A DNA stretch of 64,000 bases from Ornithinimicrobium laminariae (GCF_019457945.1 NZ_JAHZSU010000002.1:744001-808000), one strand, 5' to 3'; numbered from the stretch's first letter, positions 1 through 9,444 are shown. The notes: a model not told the origin generated them from the sequence alone. Program-made: numbers and translations.

Positions 1-143
1 CCCAAGATGCCTGCCAGCATGGCAGTCCGGACCAGCCCCAAGATGCGGGAAACGAGGGTGCCAGAAGCCATCAAGGCACTGGCACGCCCCAACGCGGCGG
101 TGCTGTTGCCGGCTGTTGAGGGCTGTTCGTTGGCCTGCGTCAC
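1..143 (-). CDS. murJ: Lipid II flippase MurJ, N-terminal fragment
   Basis: The reverse strand from a GTG at 143 reads 47 codons into the window edge. After a polar leader it gives ASGTLVSRILGLVRTAML, which matches the opening helix of the MviN/MurJ family; MurJ flips lipid II across the membrane for peptidoglycan synthesis. The GTG overlaps the TGA of the upstream DUF6049 gene (GTGA), so the two are probably translationally coupled. The DUF6049-murJ pair is a usual arrangement beside the actinobacterial origin. Only about a tenth of the protein is present. Confidence 0.85.
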   Translation of the reverse strand, partial: MTQANEQPSTAGNSTAALGRASALMASGTLVSRILGLVRTAMLAGIL

Positions 144-2557
144 GCAGAATCCTTGGGTTGATCGGTCGGGGCCTCAGGTGAATCTAGTGCCTCAGCCCCG
201 GAGGTGTCCCCTTCATCGGAGTCATCAAAGCGCTTGGGGCGCCTGCCAAGTCGAGCCAGACCCAAGATCAGGATGCCGCCACCCAGGATGCCGAGCACCC
301 AATAGATCCAGTCGCCAGTCGGTTGCACCCGCACCGAGATCGTCTCTTCGCTGCCCAGCACGGTGCCGCTCGGTGTGCTTAAGAAGGCGTTGATCGGGAC
401 CTGGCCGCCAGCAAGGGCTTCGGCGCGGAAGTGGACGCTTGCTCGACTGTTGGCGCCAATCGACAGCGGCTCGGTCGGTTCCTCAAGGATCCGCAGTCGG
501 CCGTTCCCTGGGGTGAGCGTGAGGTTGAGATTCTGCAGGTCCACAGGCAAGTCGTTGGTGATGGTGACTTGGATCTGGCCTTCGTCCGCGAGGAAGTTCA
601 CTGTGGTGGGTGTGATCGAGACACCGGTCAGCACCTCATCAACCTGGCTGTCGACGCTCAAGAGCGGTGCCATCCACTGGCTACTGTCTTGCCGCCACCG
701 GGTCGAATACAAGCTGTCCAGCACCGGCCCCCAACGGGAGGCGCTAGAGGTCGCTGGCAACACCTCGGCGACGTCGGCGCTTTGATCGCGCAGCGTCTCG
801 ATCTGCCCGATGCCTTCGGCGCTCAACGGACTCGCCTGGGGCAGCGGGTATGCCGTGGCGTCCCCCGGTGCCTGCGCCGACAGTGGCTCTCCGGTCAACT
901 CACTCGCCGGAGCATCAGCCATCAACGACTCTGCGTCAACGGTGCTCACCCAGCCAGCCTCGCCGAAAGCCTCACTCAAGGAGGTCATGGTGTCGCCGGG
1001 AAGTTCGCTGCCCCGCGGTGGGGTGATCACCAGGGAGTGCTCGGCGCCCGGGGATCGTTGATAGCGGGCCATCGTCTGAGCGAGCGTTTGTTGGATGGCA
1101 TCGCCATCAGTGTCCGCGGTTATGTCTTGGCTCAGCAGGCCCGCCACCGCGGTGTCGTAAGCCAACAGTGTCGTCGGCTCTCCATTAACAGCGACCGTGC
1201 TGACGCCGGAGTCCTGAGAGTTAGCGACCGCTTCGGAGGGGACCAAAACGCTGGGCGTCTGGGGCGTTGGCCAGATAGCCGAGAGGTCCGCCAGATCTTC
1301 AGTGGCCACCTGGGACCATTGAGGGAAGGCAATGTCGTGGCGGCCAGCCTCGATGATGTCGCTGCCTACTCCGGAGCCGGATACCCGTCGCTGGGTGAGC
1401 AGGTGATCGACCAAGTCAGCGTCCGCATCAAGGTCAAGCAGAGCAGCAACATCCGGATCAGCCGTTGGCAAGAACCACAGCCGGTCGGAGCCAACGTCCG
1501 CTAGCTCTTGATAAAACTCCAGCTCGGCACGCTGTAGCTCAGTGATGTTGAGCGCATTTAGGCCATCTCCGGGGGTGGGCTCCACCTCGGGTGGCTCGGG
1601 AGTTGGCAGCGTCGGGCCAGGGACCAACGTCTCGGCTGCTTCATCAGGGTTGCCGCCGTGTGTTGACGCGCTCGCATCGTCGCCAGTCCCGTCATCGCCG
1701 CTTGGCTCGGGGCCCAGCGTGATGACATCAGTGGGCAGCGGCATCGGCAGTTGTTCAGTCGGGGCGTCCAAGGAGCCGACCGGTGCCAACGGCAGCAATA
1801 ACGCCGGGTCAATCAAAAAGGTGGCGTCTTGATCGGACAGAGCGGACAGCCACGAACGCACGGGCCCGTCTTCGGCCAACGTGTCCAGCCAGGCCTGAGT
1901 CCTGGTGTCAACGTCGCCGTTGAGCAACTCCGGCTCGGCCGGCACTGTCAACGGGACCACCCATGAGACCCGAACCGGTTCGTCGGCGGGCTCAGCGTCA
2001 TACCAAGGCAGGACTGAGCGCATCTGACCGCTGGTGGCGCCGGATTGATCGGATGCGCTGATGCGCAGGGGCAGAGTGCCAAAGTTGAAGCCGGGGCTGA
2101 TCTGATCAGGGTCGATGGTGATCGACAGGGGCAAGGCGCTGCCCGGTGCTAACTCTGCGTTGGTGCCATCGGTCCCGAGGGTTATAGGGGTGGGGATCGC
2201 CTCTGCTCCCATCGACCAATCTTCGATGCGCTCGACCGTGTCCAGCCCGACGTTGGCCATGCTGATGTCAACCGAATCCAGCATGACGACGTCAGTGCCG
2301 ACGTTATTCACCGTCCCCGTGACCGTGATGGCCTCGCCCGGCTGAGCGACAGCGGGGGTCACGGCATCCAGTGAGATAGCCAGCGCTCGCGGGTCTTCGG
2401 GCTGGGTGGGCAGCGCGGCGGCTGGGCTCACCTCCAGACCGAGAGTGGAGAGGGCAAGCGCGGCGAGCGGCAAGGCCACCCAGCGGAAGGGGGTGCGACG
2501 AAGTGAAGGCACGGAAAGGGCGCCTGGCGTTAGGCGGTGCCGGCGAGCCGCTGCCAC
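140..2557 (-). CDS. DUF6049 family membrane-anchored secreted protein
   Basis: An 805-residue protein of unknown molecular function. A basic N-terminus is followed by a hydrophobic signal segment (about 26-48, ending in SPAAALP). A large extracellular part includes a Pro/Glu/Asp-rich low-complexity linker near 290-330. One transmembrane helix (WIYWVLGILGGGILILGLA, about 750-770) and a short acidic cytoplasmic tail close the protein. This is the organisation of the actinobacterial DUF6049 family, always found just before murJ, so a role in lipid II export or envelope growth is likely but unproven. The chosen GTG start overlaps the Nudix gene by 28 bases; a GTG at 2512 is an alternative. Confidence 0.85.
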   Translation of the reverse strand: MAAARRHRLTPGALSVPSLRRTPFRWVALPLAALALSTLGLEVSPAAALPTQPEDPRALAISLDAVTPAVAQPGEAITVTGTVNNVGTDVVMLDSVDISMANVGLDTVERIEDWSMGAEAIPTPITLGTDGTNAELAPGSALPLSITIDPDQISPGFNFGTLPLRISASDQSGATSGQMRSVLPWYDAEPADEPVRVSWVVPLTVPAEPELLNGDVDTRTQAWLDTLAEDGPVRSWLSALSDQDATFLIDPALLLPLAPVGSLDAPTEQLPMPLPTDVITLGPEPSGDDGTGDDASASTHGGNPDEAAETLVPGPTLPTPEPPEVEPTPGDGLNALNITELQRAELEFYQELADVGSDRLWFLPTADPDVAALLDLDADADLVDHLLTQRRVSGSGVGSDIIEAGRHDIAFPQWSQVATEDLADLSAIWPTPQTPSVLVPSEAVANSQDSGVSTVAVNGEPTTLLAYDTAVAGLLSQDITADTDGDAIQQTLAQTMARYQRSPGAEHSLVITPPRGSELPGDTMTSLSEAFGEAGWVSTVDAESLMADAPASELTGEPLSAQAPGDATAYPLPQASPLSAEGIGQIETLRDQSADVAEVLPATSSASRWGPVLDSLYSTRWRQDSSQWMAPLLSVDSQVDEVLTGVSITPTTVNFLADEGQIQVTITNDLPVDLQNLNLTLTPGNGRLRILEEPTEPLSIGANSRASVHFRAEALAGGQVPINAFLSTPSGTVLGSEETISVRVQPTGDWIYWVLGILGGGILILGLARLGRRPKRFDDSDEGDTSGAEALDSPEAPTDQPKDSA

Positions 2558-3012
2558 GCCACGCGGGCGATACGTCGCTCGTTGGGGAAGGTCAGGGTGC
2601 GATGCACTTCATCCAACGGAGCCCAGGCAGCATCAATAGCCTCGTGATCCGGGTCTTCTTCGATGGTGAGTCGTCCGCCGGTGCGCTCAAGAAGGTAGTG
2701 ATAAACCATTTTGTGTATGCGGTGGCTGGGGGTGGAGAACCAATACTCAACGATCCCTAGATCAATTAAGACGCGGCCTTTGATGCCCGTCTCTTCAGCA
2801 ACTTCGCGCTCAGCGGTCTGCACCAGGGTTTCGCCAGCCTCAACGTGGCCCTTGGGTAAACACCACTCGACGCGGCCACTGCGGTTGCGGCGGGCAATGA
2901 TGGCGATCCGAGCGCGGCCCTCATGCACGTCGACAACCACGCCACCAGCAGAGGTTTCGCGCACTGCGGGCAACCTTCGCTCAGGGCGCGTGGGTCGCGG
3001 CAGGGTGGTCAT
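2530..3012 (-). CDS. NUDIX hydrolase
   Basis: A 160-residue Nudix-fold hydrolase that would cleave a nucleoside diphosphate linked to another group. The Nudix box is complete: GHVEAGE, then seven residues, then REVAEETGI, matching GX5EX7REUXEEXGU. The catalytic Glu pair is intact, so Mg-dependent activity is expected; the substrate cannot be read from sequence. It opens the leftward cluster with DUF6049 and murJ and is divergent from the CCA-adding enzyme, with a 72-base gap that must contain both promoters. Confidence 0.9.
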   Translation of the reverse strand: MTTLPRPTRPERRLPAVRETSAGGVVVDVHEGRARIAIIARRNRSGRVEWCLPKGHVEAGETLVQTAEREVAEETGIKGRVLIDLGIVEYWFSTPSHRIHKMVYHYLLERTGGRLTIEEDPDHEAIDAAWAPLDEVHRTLTFPNERRIARVAWQRLAGTA

Positions 3013-3084
3013 GGGGTCACTCTAGCCAGCCCAACCGAGTAATTGCTGAGTTGGTGTCGCTAGCGGCGCGTAGTCTGGTCTCTT

Positions 3085-4557
3085 GTGTCAAAGTCTGAAC
3101 CCGCTCCCGAACTCCTAGCCCAGGCCGTGCGTCACCTTCAACCGGTGACGCCATTGCTGGTTGAGGTGGGCCAACTCTTCGCTGACGCCGGGCACGAACT
3201 GGCGCTGGTGGGTGGCCCGGTCCGCGATGCCTTCTTGGGCCGCACCTCACCCGACCTAGATTTCACCTGCTCCGCTCGTCCGGACGAGATTGAGTCGACG
3301 TTGGCGGGTTGGGCGGACACCACGTGGGATGTCGGCCGTGAGTTTGGCACCATCGGAGCCCGCCGCGGGGGGCACACCCTTGAGATCACGACCTACCGGG
3401 CCGATGCCTACGAAGAGGATTCGCGCAAGCCCATCGTGGCGTTTGGCGACAACCTCACCGAAGACTTGGTGCGCCGCGACTTCACGATGAATGCGATGGC
3501 CCTGCGTTTGCCTCAGTTGGAGTTTGTTGACCCGCATGGGGGACTTGACGACTTGGCGCATGAGCTCCTGGTGACTCCGCACGCTCCTGAGATCTCTTTC
3601 TCTGACGATCCGTTGCGGATGATGCGGGCGGCCCGGTTTGTTTCTCAACTGGACGTGCGAGTGGCTCCGGACGTCGCCGAAGCGATGACGCAGATGGCCG
3701 ACCGGATCGCCATCGTCTCGGCGGAGCGCGTGCGCGATGAGATCAACAAACTGCTGCTCGGCGCCCACCCGCGAGCCGGCTTGGAGGTCTTGGTCGACAC
3801 CGGCCTCTCAGAGCACGTGCTGCCTGAGTTGCCTGCCTTGAAGTTAGAGGTGGACGAGCATCACCGGCACAAGGACGTCTATGACCACTCGTTGATCGTG
3901 CTGGAGCAGGCGATTGATCTGGAAGAAGAGCCTGGGGCGACAGGTGAAGACGTCGTCGTTGGCCCAGACCTGACGTTGCGATTGGCCGCGTTGTTGCACG
4001 ACATCGGCAAGCCAGCCACCCGCCGGTTTGAGTCTGGTGGTGGAGTAAGTTTCCACCACCACGAGGTCGTCGGCGCCAAGTTGGTCCGCAAGCGGCTACG
4101 CGCCCTGCGCTATGACAAAGAAACCATCGCCTCGGTGTCCCGCCTCGTTGAACTGCACTTGCGCTTCCACGGGTATGGCTCGGGTGCCTGGACCGATTCG
4201 GCTGTGCGGCGCTACATCACCGACGCCGGACCGCTCCTGGGCCGGCTGCACAAGCTGACCCGATCAGACTGCACCACTCGCAACCGGCGCAAGGCCACCA
4301 TGTTGGCCGCGACCTATGACGATCTTGAGCAGCGGATCAACCAACTTCGCGAGCTGGAAGAGTTCAAGGCAATCCGTCCTGAGCTGAACGGCAATGAGAT
4401 CGCCGAGATCTTGGGCATTTCGCCGGGGCCAGTGCTGGGTCGTGCCTACAAGCACCTTTTGGCGATGCGGCTCGACCAGGGGCCAACAGGTCGCGATGTG
4501 GCAGTGGCCGAGCTTCGCCGGTGGTGGGCCGAGCAGCCGGAGAACTCGACTAGTTAA
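3085..4557 (+). CDS. cca: CCA tRNA nucleotidyltransferase
   Basis: A 490-residue enzyme that adds or repairs the 3' CCA of tRNAs. The class II nucleotidyltransferase head is clear: LVGGPVRDAFLGR then SPDLDFT, giving the metal-binding DxD. A second conserved strand, RRDFTMNAMA, and the RNA-binding helices follow. The C-terminal half has an HD phosphohydrolase-like domain (AALLHDIGKP), as usual in the actinobacterial form often annotated PcnA. Translation begins at a GTG. The gene sits next to the murJ/DUF6049 cluster as in many actinobacteria near oriC. Confidence 0.92.
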   Translation: MSKSEPAPELLAQAVRHLQPVTPLLVEVGQLFADAGHELALVGGPVRDAFLGRTSPDLDFTCSARPDEIESTLAGWADTTWDVGREFGTIGARRGGHTLEITTYRADAYEEDSRKPIVAFGDNLTEDLVRRDFTMNAMALRLPQLEFVDPHGGLDDLAHELLVTPHAPEISFSDDPLRMMRAARFVSQLDVRVAPDVAEAMTQMADRIAIVSAERVRDEINKLLLGAHPRAGLEVLVDTGLSEHVLPELPALKLEVDEHHRHKDVYDHSLIVLEQAIDLEEEPGATGEDVVVGPDLTLRLAALLHDIGKPATRRFESGGGVSFHHHEVVGAKLVRKRLRALRYDKETIASVSRLVELHLRFHGYGSGAWTDSAVRRYITDAGPLLGRLHKLTRSDCTTRNRRKATMLAATYDDLEQRINQLRELEEFKAIRPELNGNEIAEILGISPGPVLGRAYKHLLAMRLDQGPTGRDVAVAELRRWWAEQPENSTS

Positions 4558-4647
4558 CCCGACCTTGCCGCAGTGATGACTGGCCCTCGCCGTGGTCATC
4601 GCCCCATTCCTATTGGCCGCGCCAGCGAAGGCAGGCACACTAAAGAT

Positions 4648-5652
4648 ATGGATGCAGTCAGAGTGCACGCCCACGGCGGCCCGGAAGTTTTGCAAGTAGA
4701 GGACGTCGCCGACCCTGTTGCTGGCGCGGGTGAGTTGCTGATTGAGGTGGCAGCCGCCGGGGTGAACTTTATCGACATCTATCAGCGCACCGGTGCATAC
4801 CCGATGGATTTGCCGTATGTCGTCGGCTCCGAAGGCGCTGGCACCGTCATCGCCGTGGGGGAAGCCGGCGATGACGTCGAGTCGCCGGATCAGTGGGCCG
4901 TCGGCGATCGCGTTGCTTGGGCGATGGTTGGTGGGACTGGAGCAGCGCAGGTGGTGAGCGTGCCTGGCGAGCGCGCTATCCGCATACCGCAGGGGGTGTC
5001 GTTTGAGCAGGCCGCGGCCGTGATGTTGCAGGGGATGACGGCGCACTATTTGGCGGAGTCGACCTTTACCGCGCACGAGGGGCACACCGCGTTGGTGCAC
5101 GCCGCGGCCGGTGGGGTGGGCTTGTTGCTGACGCAGTGGCTCAGCGGCAAGGGTGTGCGGGTGATTGGAACGGCGTCAACCAAGGACAAGGCTGGCCTGG
5201 CGATGGGTGCTGGCGCTGATGCTGTGGTGCTCTATCGCGACGAGGACCTGATCGATCGGGTCCGTGAGTTGACCGAAGGAGTCGGCGTGGATGTTGTCTA
5301 TGACGGCATCGGCAAAGACACCTTTGAGTCGGGCCTGGCGCTGCTCAAGCCCCGGGGGACGATGGCCCTCTTTGGTGCGGCGAGTGGCCCGGTCCCACCG
5401 CTGGACCCCCAAATGCTGAACGCCAAAGGATCGCTGTTCCTCACCCGGCCCAGCCTGGCGCACTATGTGGCTGATCGCGAGGAGTTGCAGTGGCGGGCCG
5501 GTGAAGTGCTGGAAGCGGTCGCGAGCGGCACGCTGGGTGTCCGGATTGGCCAGCGCTATGCACTTGCTGAGCTTGGTCAAGCCCACCGAGATCTAGAGGC
5601 CGGTCGGACTACTGGCAAGAGCATCCTGACGCTGAGCGAAACCCCGGCCTGA
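4648..5652 (+). CDS. NADPH:quinone oxidoreductase-like zinc-independent MDR enzyme
   Basis: A 334-residue member of the medium-chain dehydrogenase/reductase superfamily, quinone oxidoreductase (Qor) branch. The GroES-like N-terminal half contains AAGVNFIDIYQRTG, the Qor signature. The Rossmann half contains HAAAGGVGLLLTQW for NADPH. Zinc-binding cysteines are absent, as expected for this branch. The open frame extends upstream to 4573, but MDAVRVHAHGGPEVL at 4648 is the natural N-terminus. The 3' end overlaps the convergent GT87-like gene by 60 bases. Confidence 0.88.
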   Translation: MDAVRVHAHGGPEVLQVEDVADPVAGAGELLIEVAAAGVNFIDIYQRTGAYPMDLPYVVGSEGAGTVIAVGEAGDDVESPDQWAVGDRVAWAMVGGTGAAQVVSVPGERAIRIPQGVSFEQAAAVMLQGMTAHYLAESTFTAHEGHTALVHAAAGGVGLLLTQWLSGKGVRVIGTASTKDKAGLAMGAGADAVVLYRDEDLIDRVRELTEGVGVDVVYDGIGKDTFESGLALLKPRGTMALFGAASGPVPPLDPQMLNAKGSLFLTRPSLAHYVADREELQWRAGEVLEAVASGTLGVRIGQRYALAELGQAHRDLEAGRTTGKSILTLSETPA

Positions 5653-6960
5653 CTGCGCTGGACGGGGGCGGGTGACCTGCCAGAGCAACCAACCCCATCC
5701 GATAAATCGAATCACCACGAAGATGCCGTACCCACCAGGGTCGAGGCCTCGGCCAGGGTCGGAGGCGTCGGCAATCCGGAGCCACACGGCTTCGAAGTGG
5801 ATGATCTCTGTGGCGGCCCAGATCAAGTGATCGCGCCAAGACACAGCGGAAAGCGCCACGAAAGGCAACAGCCACAAGCCCGTCTGAGCAGACACTGATT
5901 GGGCAGTCAGCGCCACGATCAGCATCATCGGTGCAGCAATCGTCAAGATGCTGGGATGAGACCTGGTGGTGGCCAGTCGATAGCCCACACCCGCGGCCAC
6001 CAGCCAGCCCAGCAGGGAAATGCCCGTTGCGGTGCCGCTGGAGATTGGCACGCCAGCAGACTCCACCACCAACATGAGCGAGCCATAGCCGGGGCCCGCG
6101 GTCAGCCACCCACGTGGGGAGGCCAGCACCGCGTTGTCATAGAGCACCAGCATCGGCAGATAGATCGTGACGGCTGCTAGCACCGACGCCAGCGCGGCCT
6201 GCAGGGCATCGTTGACCCGCCGAGCGGGGATGGAGACCAACACGATGGCTAACAAGAAGACCAGCGGATAAGGGCGCATCAAGAAGGCGACCCCGAGGAA
6301 AGCCCCAGCGAGAACAGGGTGCCGGCGTTGCCAAGCCCAGAGGCCGTAGATCACCAAGATGACGCCCAGCAGGTCAACGCTGATCAGGGCCAAGAACACC
6401 AAGACGGGGCTGGCGGCCAGATGTGCGGCCTGCCATGGCCGGCTCGGCTGCATCGCTACGACGGCCACGATTCCAGCGGCTAGGAGGATCAGACATACCA
6501 GGGCCCACATCACGAAGAGTGAGCGCTGGGCCGCGATTCCCGCGCCGGAGAAGGGGGAGAGCCAAGACAGCACCCACATCGCCAAGCCACTCAACAGGGG
6601 CTGATCAACAGGTGTCTCACCGGCATACGGGAAGTCGCGGTTGGCGAGCGAGGAACTGATATTTACGACCGTCACATCGCTGTAGCAAGCCCGCCAGAAC
6701 TGGTCGGGCGAAACCCAACCCTTCATCAAGCAGTGCCCTTTTTGGAAAACGCCTAGGGCCATCACTACTGAAGCCATCACCATGAGCGCCGCCATGATGG
6801 CGCCCAGGCCGTCACGGCCGACCACGGCATACCGGCCCAAGGGGCCACCGATGACATTGCTGGCCATCGCGACTACCGGGTCGGAATGAGAGGGCACGTC
6901 AAAGGGTGGGGGCTGCGCCGATGCGCTGCCCCCACCCTTTGATGGAGCGGTACTACTCAC
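5593..6960 (-). CDS. GT87-like (DUF2029) polytopic membrane glycosyltransferase
   Basis: A 455-residue membrane protein with about ten hydrophobic helices after a Gly/Ser/Pro-rich cytoplasmic start. An extracytoplasmic region near 85-120 contains WRACYSDVTVVN and the acidic pair typical of polyprenyl-phosphate-sugar-dependent GT-C enzymes. A repeated FLMRPYPLVFLLA-type segment is characteristic of the GT87/DUF2029 group. It probably transfers a mannose- or arabinose-type sugar from a lipid carrier outside the membrane. It starts at GTG ten bases after the PBP stop, so the two likely form one operon for wall assembly. Donor and acceptor are not known. Confidence 0.72.
   Translation of the reverse strand: MSSTAPSKGGGSASAQPPPFDVPSHSDPVVAMASNVIGGPLGRYAVVGRDGLGAIMAALMVMASVVMALGVFQKGHCLMKGWVSPDQFWRACYSDVTVVNISSSLANRDFPYAGETPVDQPLLSGLAMWVLSWLSPFSGAGIAAQRSLFVMWALVCLILLAAGIVAVVAMQPSRPWQAAHLAASPVLVFLALISVDLLGVILVIYGLWAWQRRHPVLAGAFLGVAFLMRPYPLVFLLAIVLVSIPARRVNDALQAALASVLAAVTIYLPMLVLYDNAVLASPRGWLTAGPGYGSLMLVVESAGVPISSGTATGISLLGWLVAAGVGYRLATTRSHPSILTIAAPMMLIVALTAQSVSAQTGLWLLPFVALSAVSWRDHLIWAATEIIHFEAVWLRIADASDPGRGLDPGGYGIFVVIRFIGWGWLLWQVTRPRPAQSGRGFAQRQDALASSPTGL
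6901..6940 (-). repeat. 13-bp perfect inverted repeat inside GT87 coding start
   Basis: AAAGGGTGGGGGC at 6901-6913 is exactly complementary to 6928-6940, with a 14-base loop. In the leftward mRNA it forms a GC-rich hairpin 20-60 bases after the GT87-like start codon, just downstream of the PBP gene. It encodes the low-complexity GGGSA...PPPF stretch, so it could be a by-product of coding or could damp transcription between the two genes. Confidence 0.6.
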
Positions 6961-6969
6961 TGCTGCAGA

Positions 6970-9339
6970 CTAGCCGCCGTTGCCAGCATTGCCATCGGAG
7001 TTGCCGTTCCCGCCGGAGTTGCCTCCCGCGTTTCCGCCTCCCTCGTTGCCGCCACCTTCATTGCCGCCACCTTCGTTACCGCCACCAGGATCAACGGGGT
7101 TCGTGGGCTCGGGTTCGGGTGCAGGCTCAGGCTCAGGCTCCGGAGCAGGTTCTGGTTCCGGCTCGGGGGCAGGCTCTTCGGTGGTCGGCTCGGGGGCCGG
7201 CTCCTCGGTAGTCGGCTCTTCCGTGGTGGGTTCCTCGGTAGTCGGCTCCTCGGTGGTCGGCTCTTCGGTGGTCGGCTCTTCGGTGGTGGGTTCTTCGGTG
7301 GTCGGCTCTTCGGTGGTCGGCTCCGGAGCAGGCTCGGGCTCAGGGGCCGGAGGAGCGACGCCATCGCCTTCGTTGCCCTGATAGCCATCGTTCACACCGA
7401 CGCGAGCCGGGAACTCCAGCACCTCTTCACCATCAAGGGCAAGGCGCATGAACTCCCCCCAGATCGCGACCGGGAAGGAGCCACCAGTGATCTGGTCAAT
7501 GCCGCCGATGTCCTGCATTGACTCGGTGCCGTCGCCGCGAATCATCAAGACGGTCGCCTGCAACTGCGGAGTGAATCCGCTGAACCACGCCGACTTGTTG
7601 TTTTCACTGGTGCCCGACTTGCCGGCTGCGGGGCGACCCAGATCGCCTGCGCCGGTGCCTGAGCCTTCGGTGATGACGCTGGTCATGGCGTCGGTGACAT
7701 CAGCTGCGATGTCGGCATCAATGGCTGACTCAGTCTGCGGGTCTGCCGTGTAGTCGTAGATGCCGTTGGTGCTCGACACTTCGCGCACCAGGTAGGTGTC
7801 GGCCAACTCGCCCTCGGCTGCGATCGCGGCGTAGGCATTGGCCATCTCCACCATCCGCGGCGAAGCCGTGCCCAGCACGTTGGCCAGGTCATCGGTCAGA
7901 CCAGTGGTGTCTTCGGGCAGACCCAGGTCAAGGGCTGCCTGCCGAGTGGCATCTGCACCGATATCGGCGTTCAACTGCGCATACACCGTGTTGACGGAGT
8001 TAGCCGTAGCCCGCACCAAGTTGATGTTGCCGAACGACTCGTCCTTGAAGTTGTTGACCTCGTACGGTTCCGCTGCGTTCGGGTCGCCGATGGTCTGCGG
8101 TGAATTGCCGTTGTACGTGTCATATGTGCTGGTGGTCTGCTCCAACGCGGCAACCAACGTAAAGACCTTGAACAGTGAACCGGCCTGAGCCTGGGTGTCC
8201 GTGGTCATGTTGAACTGCTCGGTTTGGTAGTCAGCACCGCCATACATGGCCGTGATGGCACCGTCACCGGGAACCACCGAAATGAGACCGACCTTGAGCT
8301 CCGAGGCATCTTCGGTCTGGGGCATCTCCTGCTCAATGGCCTGCTCTGCAGCCTCTTGGTGCTTGGGCTCAATGGTGCTGGTGATGCGCAGACCGCCACG
8401 GTCAATATCCGTCTCGGGAATCTCCAGGTCATTGATCAATTCAAGCTTGACTGCCTGAGCGATATAACCAGAGGTGCCTTGCGTGGCGGTGGTCTCTTCC
8501 GGGTCCTGAATTTCAGGGAAGGAGGCGCCGTCTGCGGCTGCTTCATCGATCCAGCCCTGCTCCAACATGCCGGAGATGACGTAGTCGAAGCGCTCTTCGG
8601 CTCGCTCCTGGTTTTCTTCGCCCAGGGCTGGGTCGAACAAGGACGGCGCGTTGGTGACGGAGGCAAGGAAGGCACCTTCCGACAACGTCAGGTCGCTCGC
8701 GTCCTTTCCAAAGTAGGCCTGAGAGGCGGTCTGAATGCCGTAGGCACCGCGACCGTAGTAGATGGTGTTGAGGTAGTTGCCAAGCAACTCATCCTTGGTC
8801 TGCTCGTTGTCGATCTTGACCGAGATCATCAACTCTTTGAACTTACGCGTGTAGCTCTGCTCAGAGGTGAGGTAGTAGTTCTTCACGTACTGCTGCGTGA
8901 TCGTTGAACCACCAGACGTCGAGTCTGAGGTGAAGTTGTTGTAGGCCGCACGGACCGTGCCGGTGATCGAAACACCCTGGTTTTCGTAGAACGAGCGGTC
9001 CTCAGCAGAGAGCATCGCCTTCTGCGCAGTGTCGGGAATCTCACTCAACGGGATGGATTCACGGTCGTTGCCACCAGTGAATCGAGCCAACTCGGTCTCA
9101 CCATCGGCGTAGTAGATGATGGAGCTCTCGGAGGTCGCGAATTCATTTGGGTCGGGGATGTCCGTGGCGGAGTACGCCAAGAAAACCGCGCCTGCCCCCA
9201 GGATCAAACCAACGAAACCAAGGCCAATAAACCACAGCAGCAGCCTCTTGGGCAGGGATTTCTTCTGCTTTTGCGCTTTGCGGGCGCTAGCTCGAGTCTG
9301 TGGTGGCTTGGCAGAGCCATTCTGTGAACGCCGGCTCAC
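6970..9339 (-). CDS. Bifunctional class A penicillin-binding protein (PonA type)
   Basis: A 789-residue peptidoglycan synthase. Order: basic cytoplasmic tail, one membrane helix (about 33-57), GT51 transglycosylase domain with EDRSFYENQG (catalytic Glu113) and GGSTITQQYVKNYY, then the transpeptidase domain. Transpeptidase motifs are SLFK (Ser388-Lys391; QAGSLFK instead of the common QPGSTFK), SVN (448-450) and KSGTSE. The last 130 residues are an extended tail: about eight TTEEP units, then EP repeats, then Gly/Asn-rich GGGNE repeats, presumably spanning the wall. It is divergent from padR and likely co-transcribed with the GT87-like gene. Confidence 0.93.
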   Translation of the reverse strand: MSRRSQNGSAKPPQTRASARKAQKQKKSLPKRLLLWFIGLGFVGLILGAGAVFLAYSATDIPDPNEFATSESSIIYYADGETELARFTGGNDRESIPLSEIPDTAQKAMLSAEDRSFYENQGVSITGTVRAAYNNFTSDSTSGGSTITQQYVKNYYLTSEQSYTRKFKELMISVKIDNEQTKDELLGNYLNTIYYGRGAYGIQTASQAYFGKDASDLTLSEGAFLASVTNAPSLFDPALGEENQERAEERFDYVISGMLEQGWIDEAAADGASFPEIQDPEETTATQGTSGYIAQAVKLELINDLEIPETDIDRGGLRITSTIEPKHQEAAEQAIEQEMPQTEDASELKVGLISVVPGDGAITAMYGGADYQTEQFNMTTDTQAQAGSLFKVFTLVAALEQTTSTYDTYNGNSPQTIGDPNAAEPYEVNNFKDESFGNINLVRATANSVNTVYAQLNADIGADATRQAALDLGLPEDTTGLTDDLANVLGTASPRMVEMANAYAAIAAEGELADTYLVREVSSTNGIYDYTADPQTESAIDADIAADVTDAMTSVITEGSGTGAGDLGRPAAGKSGTSENNKSAWFSGFTPQLQATVLMIRGDGTESMQDIGGIDQITGGSFPVAIWGEFMRLALDGEEVLEFPARVGVNDGYQGNEGDGVAPPAPEPEPAPEPTTEEPTTEEPTTEEPTTEEPTTEEPTTEEPTTEEPTTEEPAPEPTTEEPAPEPEPEPAPEPEPEPAPEPEPTNPVDPGGGNEGGGNEGGGNEGGGNAGGNSGGNGNSDGNAGNGG
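7168..7325 (-). repeat. 15-bp tandem repeat encoding TTEEP units in the PBP tail
   Basis: Roughly nine degenerate copies of a 15-base unit (cggctcttcggtggt and variants with cctcggtag or ggttcttcg) encode consecutive ThrThrGluGluPro pentapeptides. Third-position differences show the array is not a very recent expansion, but copy number could vary between strains by slippage. Confidence 0.85.
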
Positions 9340-9425
9340 GCGGGTCCTCCTGTGTCGGCGGTAAATCGGTCAAGGCAACAGCCCAGTGAAGGAGTCTACG
9401 CGGATCACCTGTGCATTCGTCGTAA

Positions 9426-9444
9426 ATGTATCGATGCGATATAT
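9426..9444. promoter_or_regulatory. Candidate PadR operator overlapping a -10 element
   Basis: ATGTATCG-ATG-CGATATAT is an 8-bp inverted repeat with one mismatch around a 3-base centre, of the ATGT...ATAT type bound by PadR proteins. It lies 43 bases before the padR start and covers TATATT at 9440-9445, which would serve as a -10 for padR-ino1. Autoregulation is inferred from position. Confidence 0.5.

Noticed and set aside
431..1504. 357-codon rightward frame opposite the DUF6049 gene
   Set aside because: Arg/Gln-rich shadow of the GC-rich gene on the other strand, with no ribosome binding site and no domain; the leftward protein has a signal peptide and membrane anchor.
7168..7325. CRISPR-like repetition
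   Set aside because: Repeats are in frame, contiguous and encode TTEEP; there are no spacers. No CRISPR array was seen anywhere in the window.
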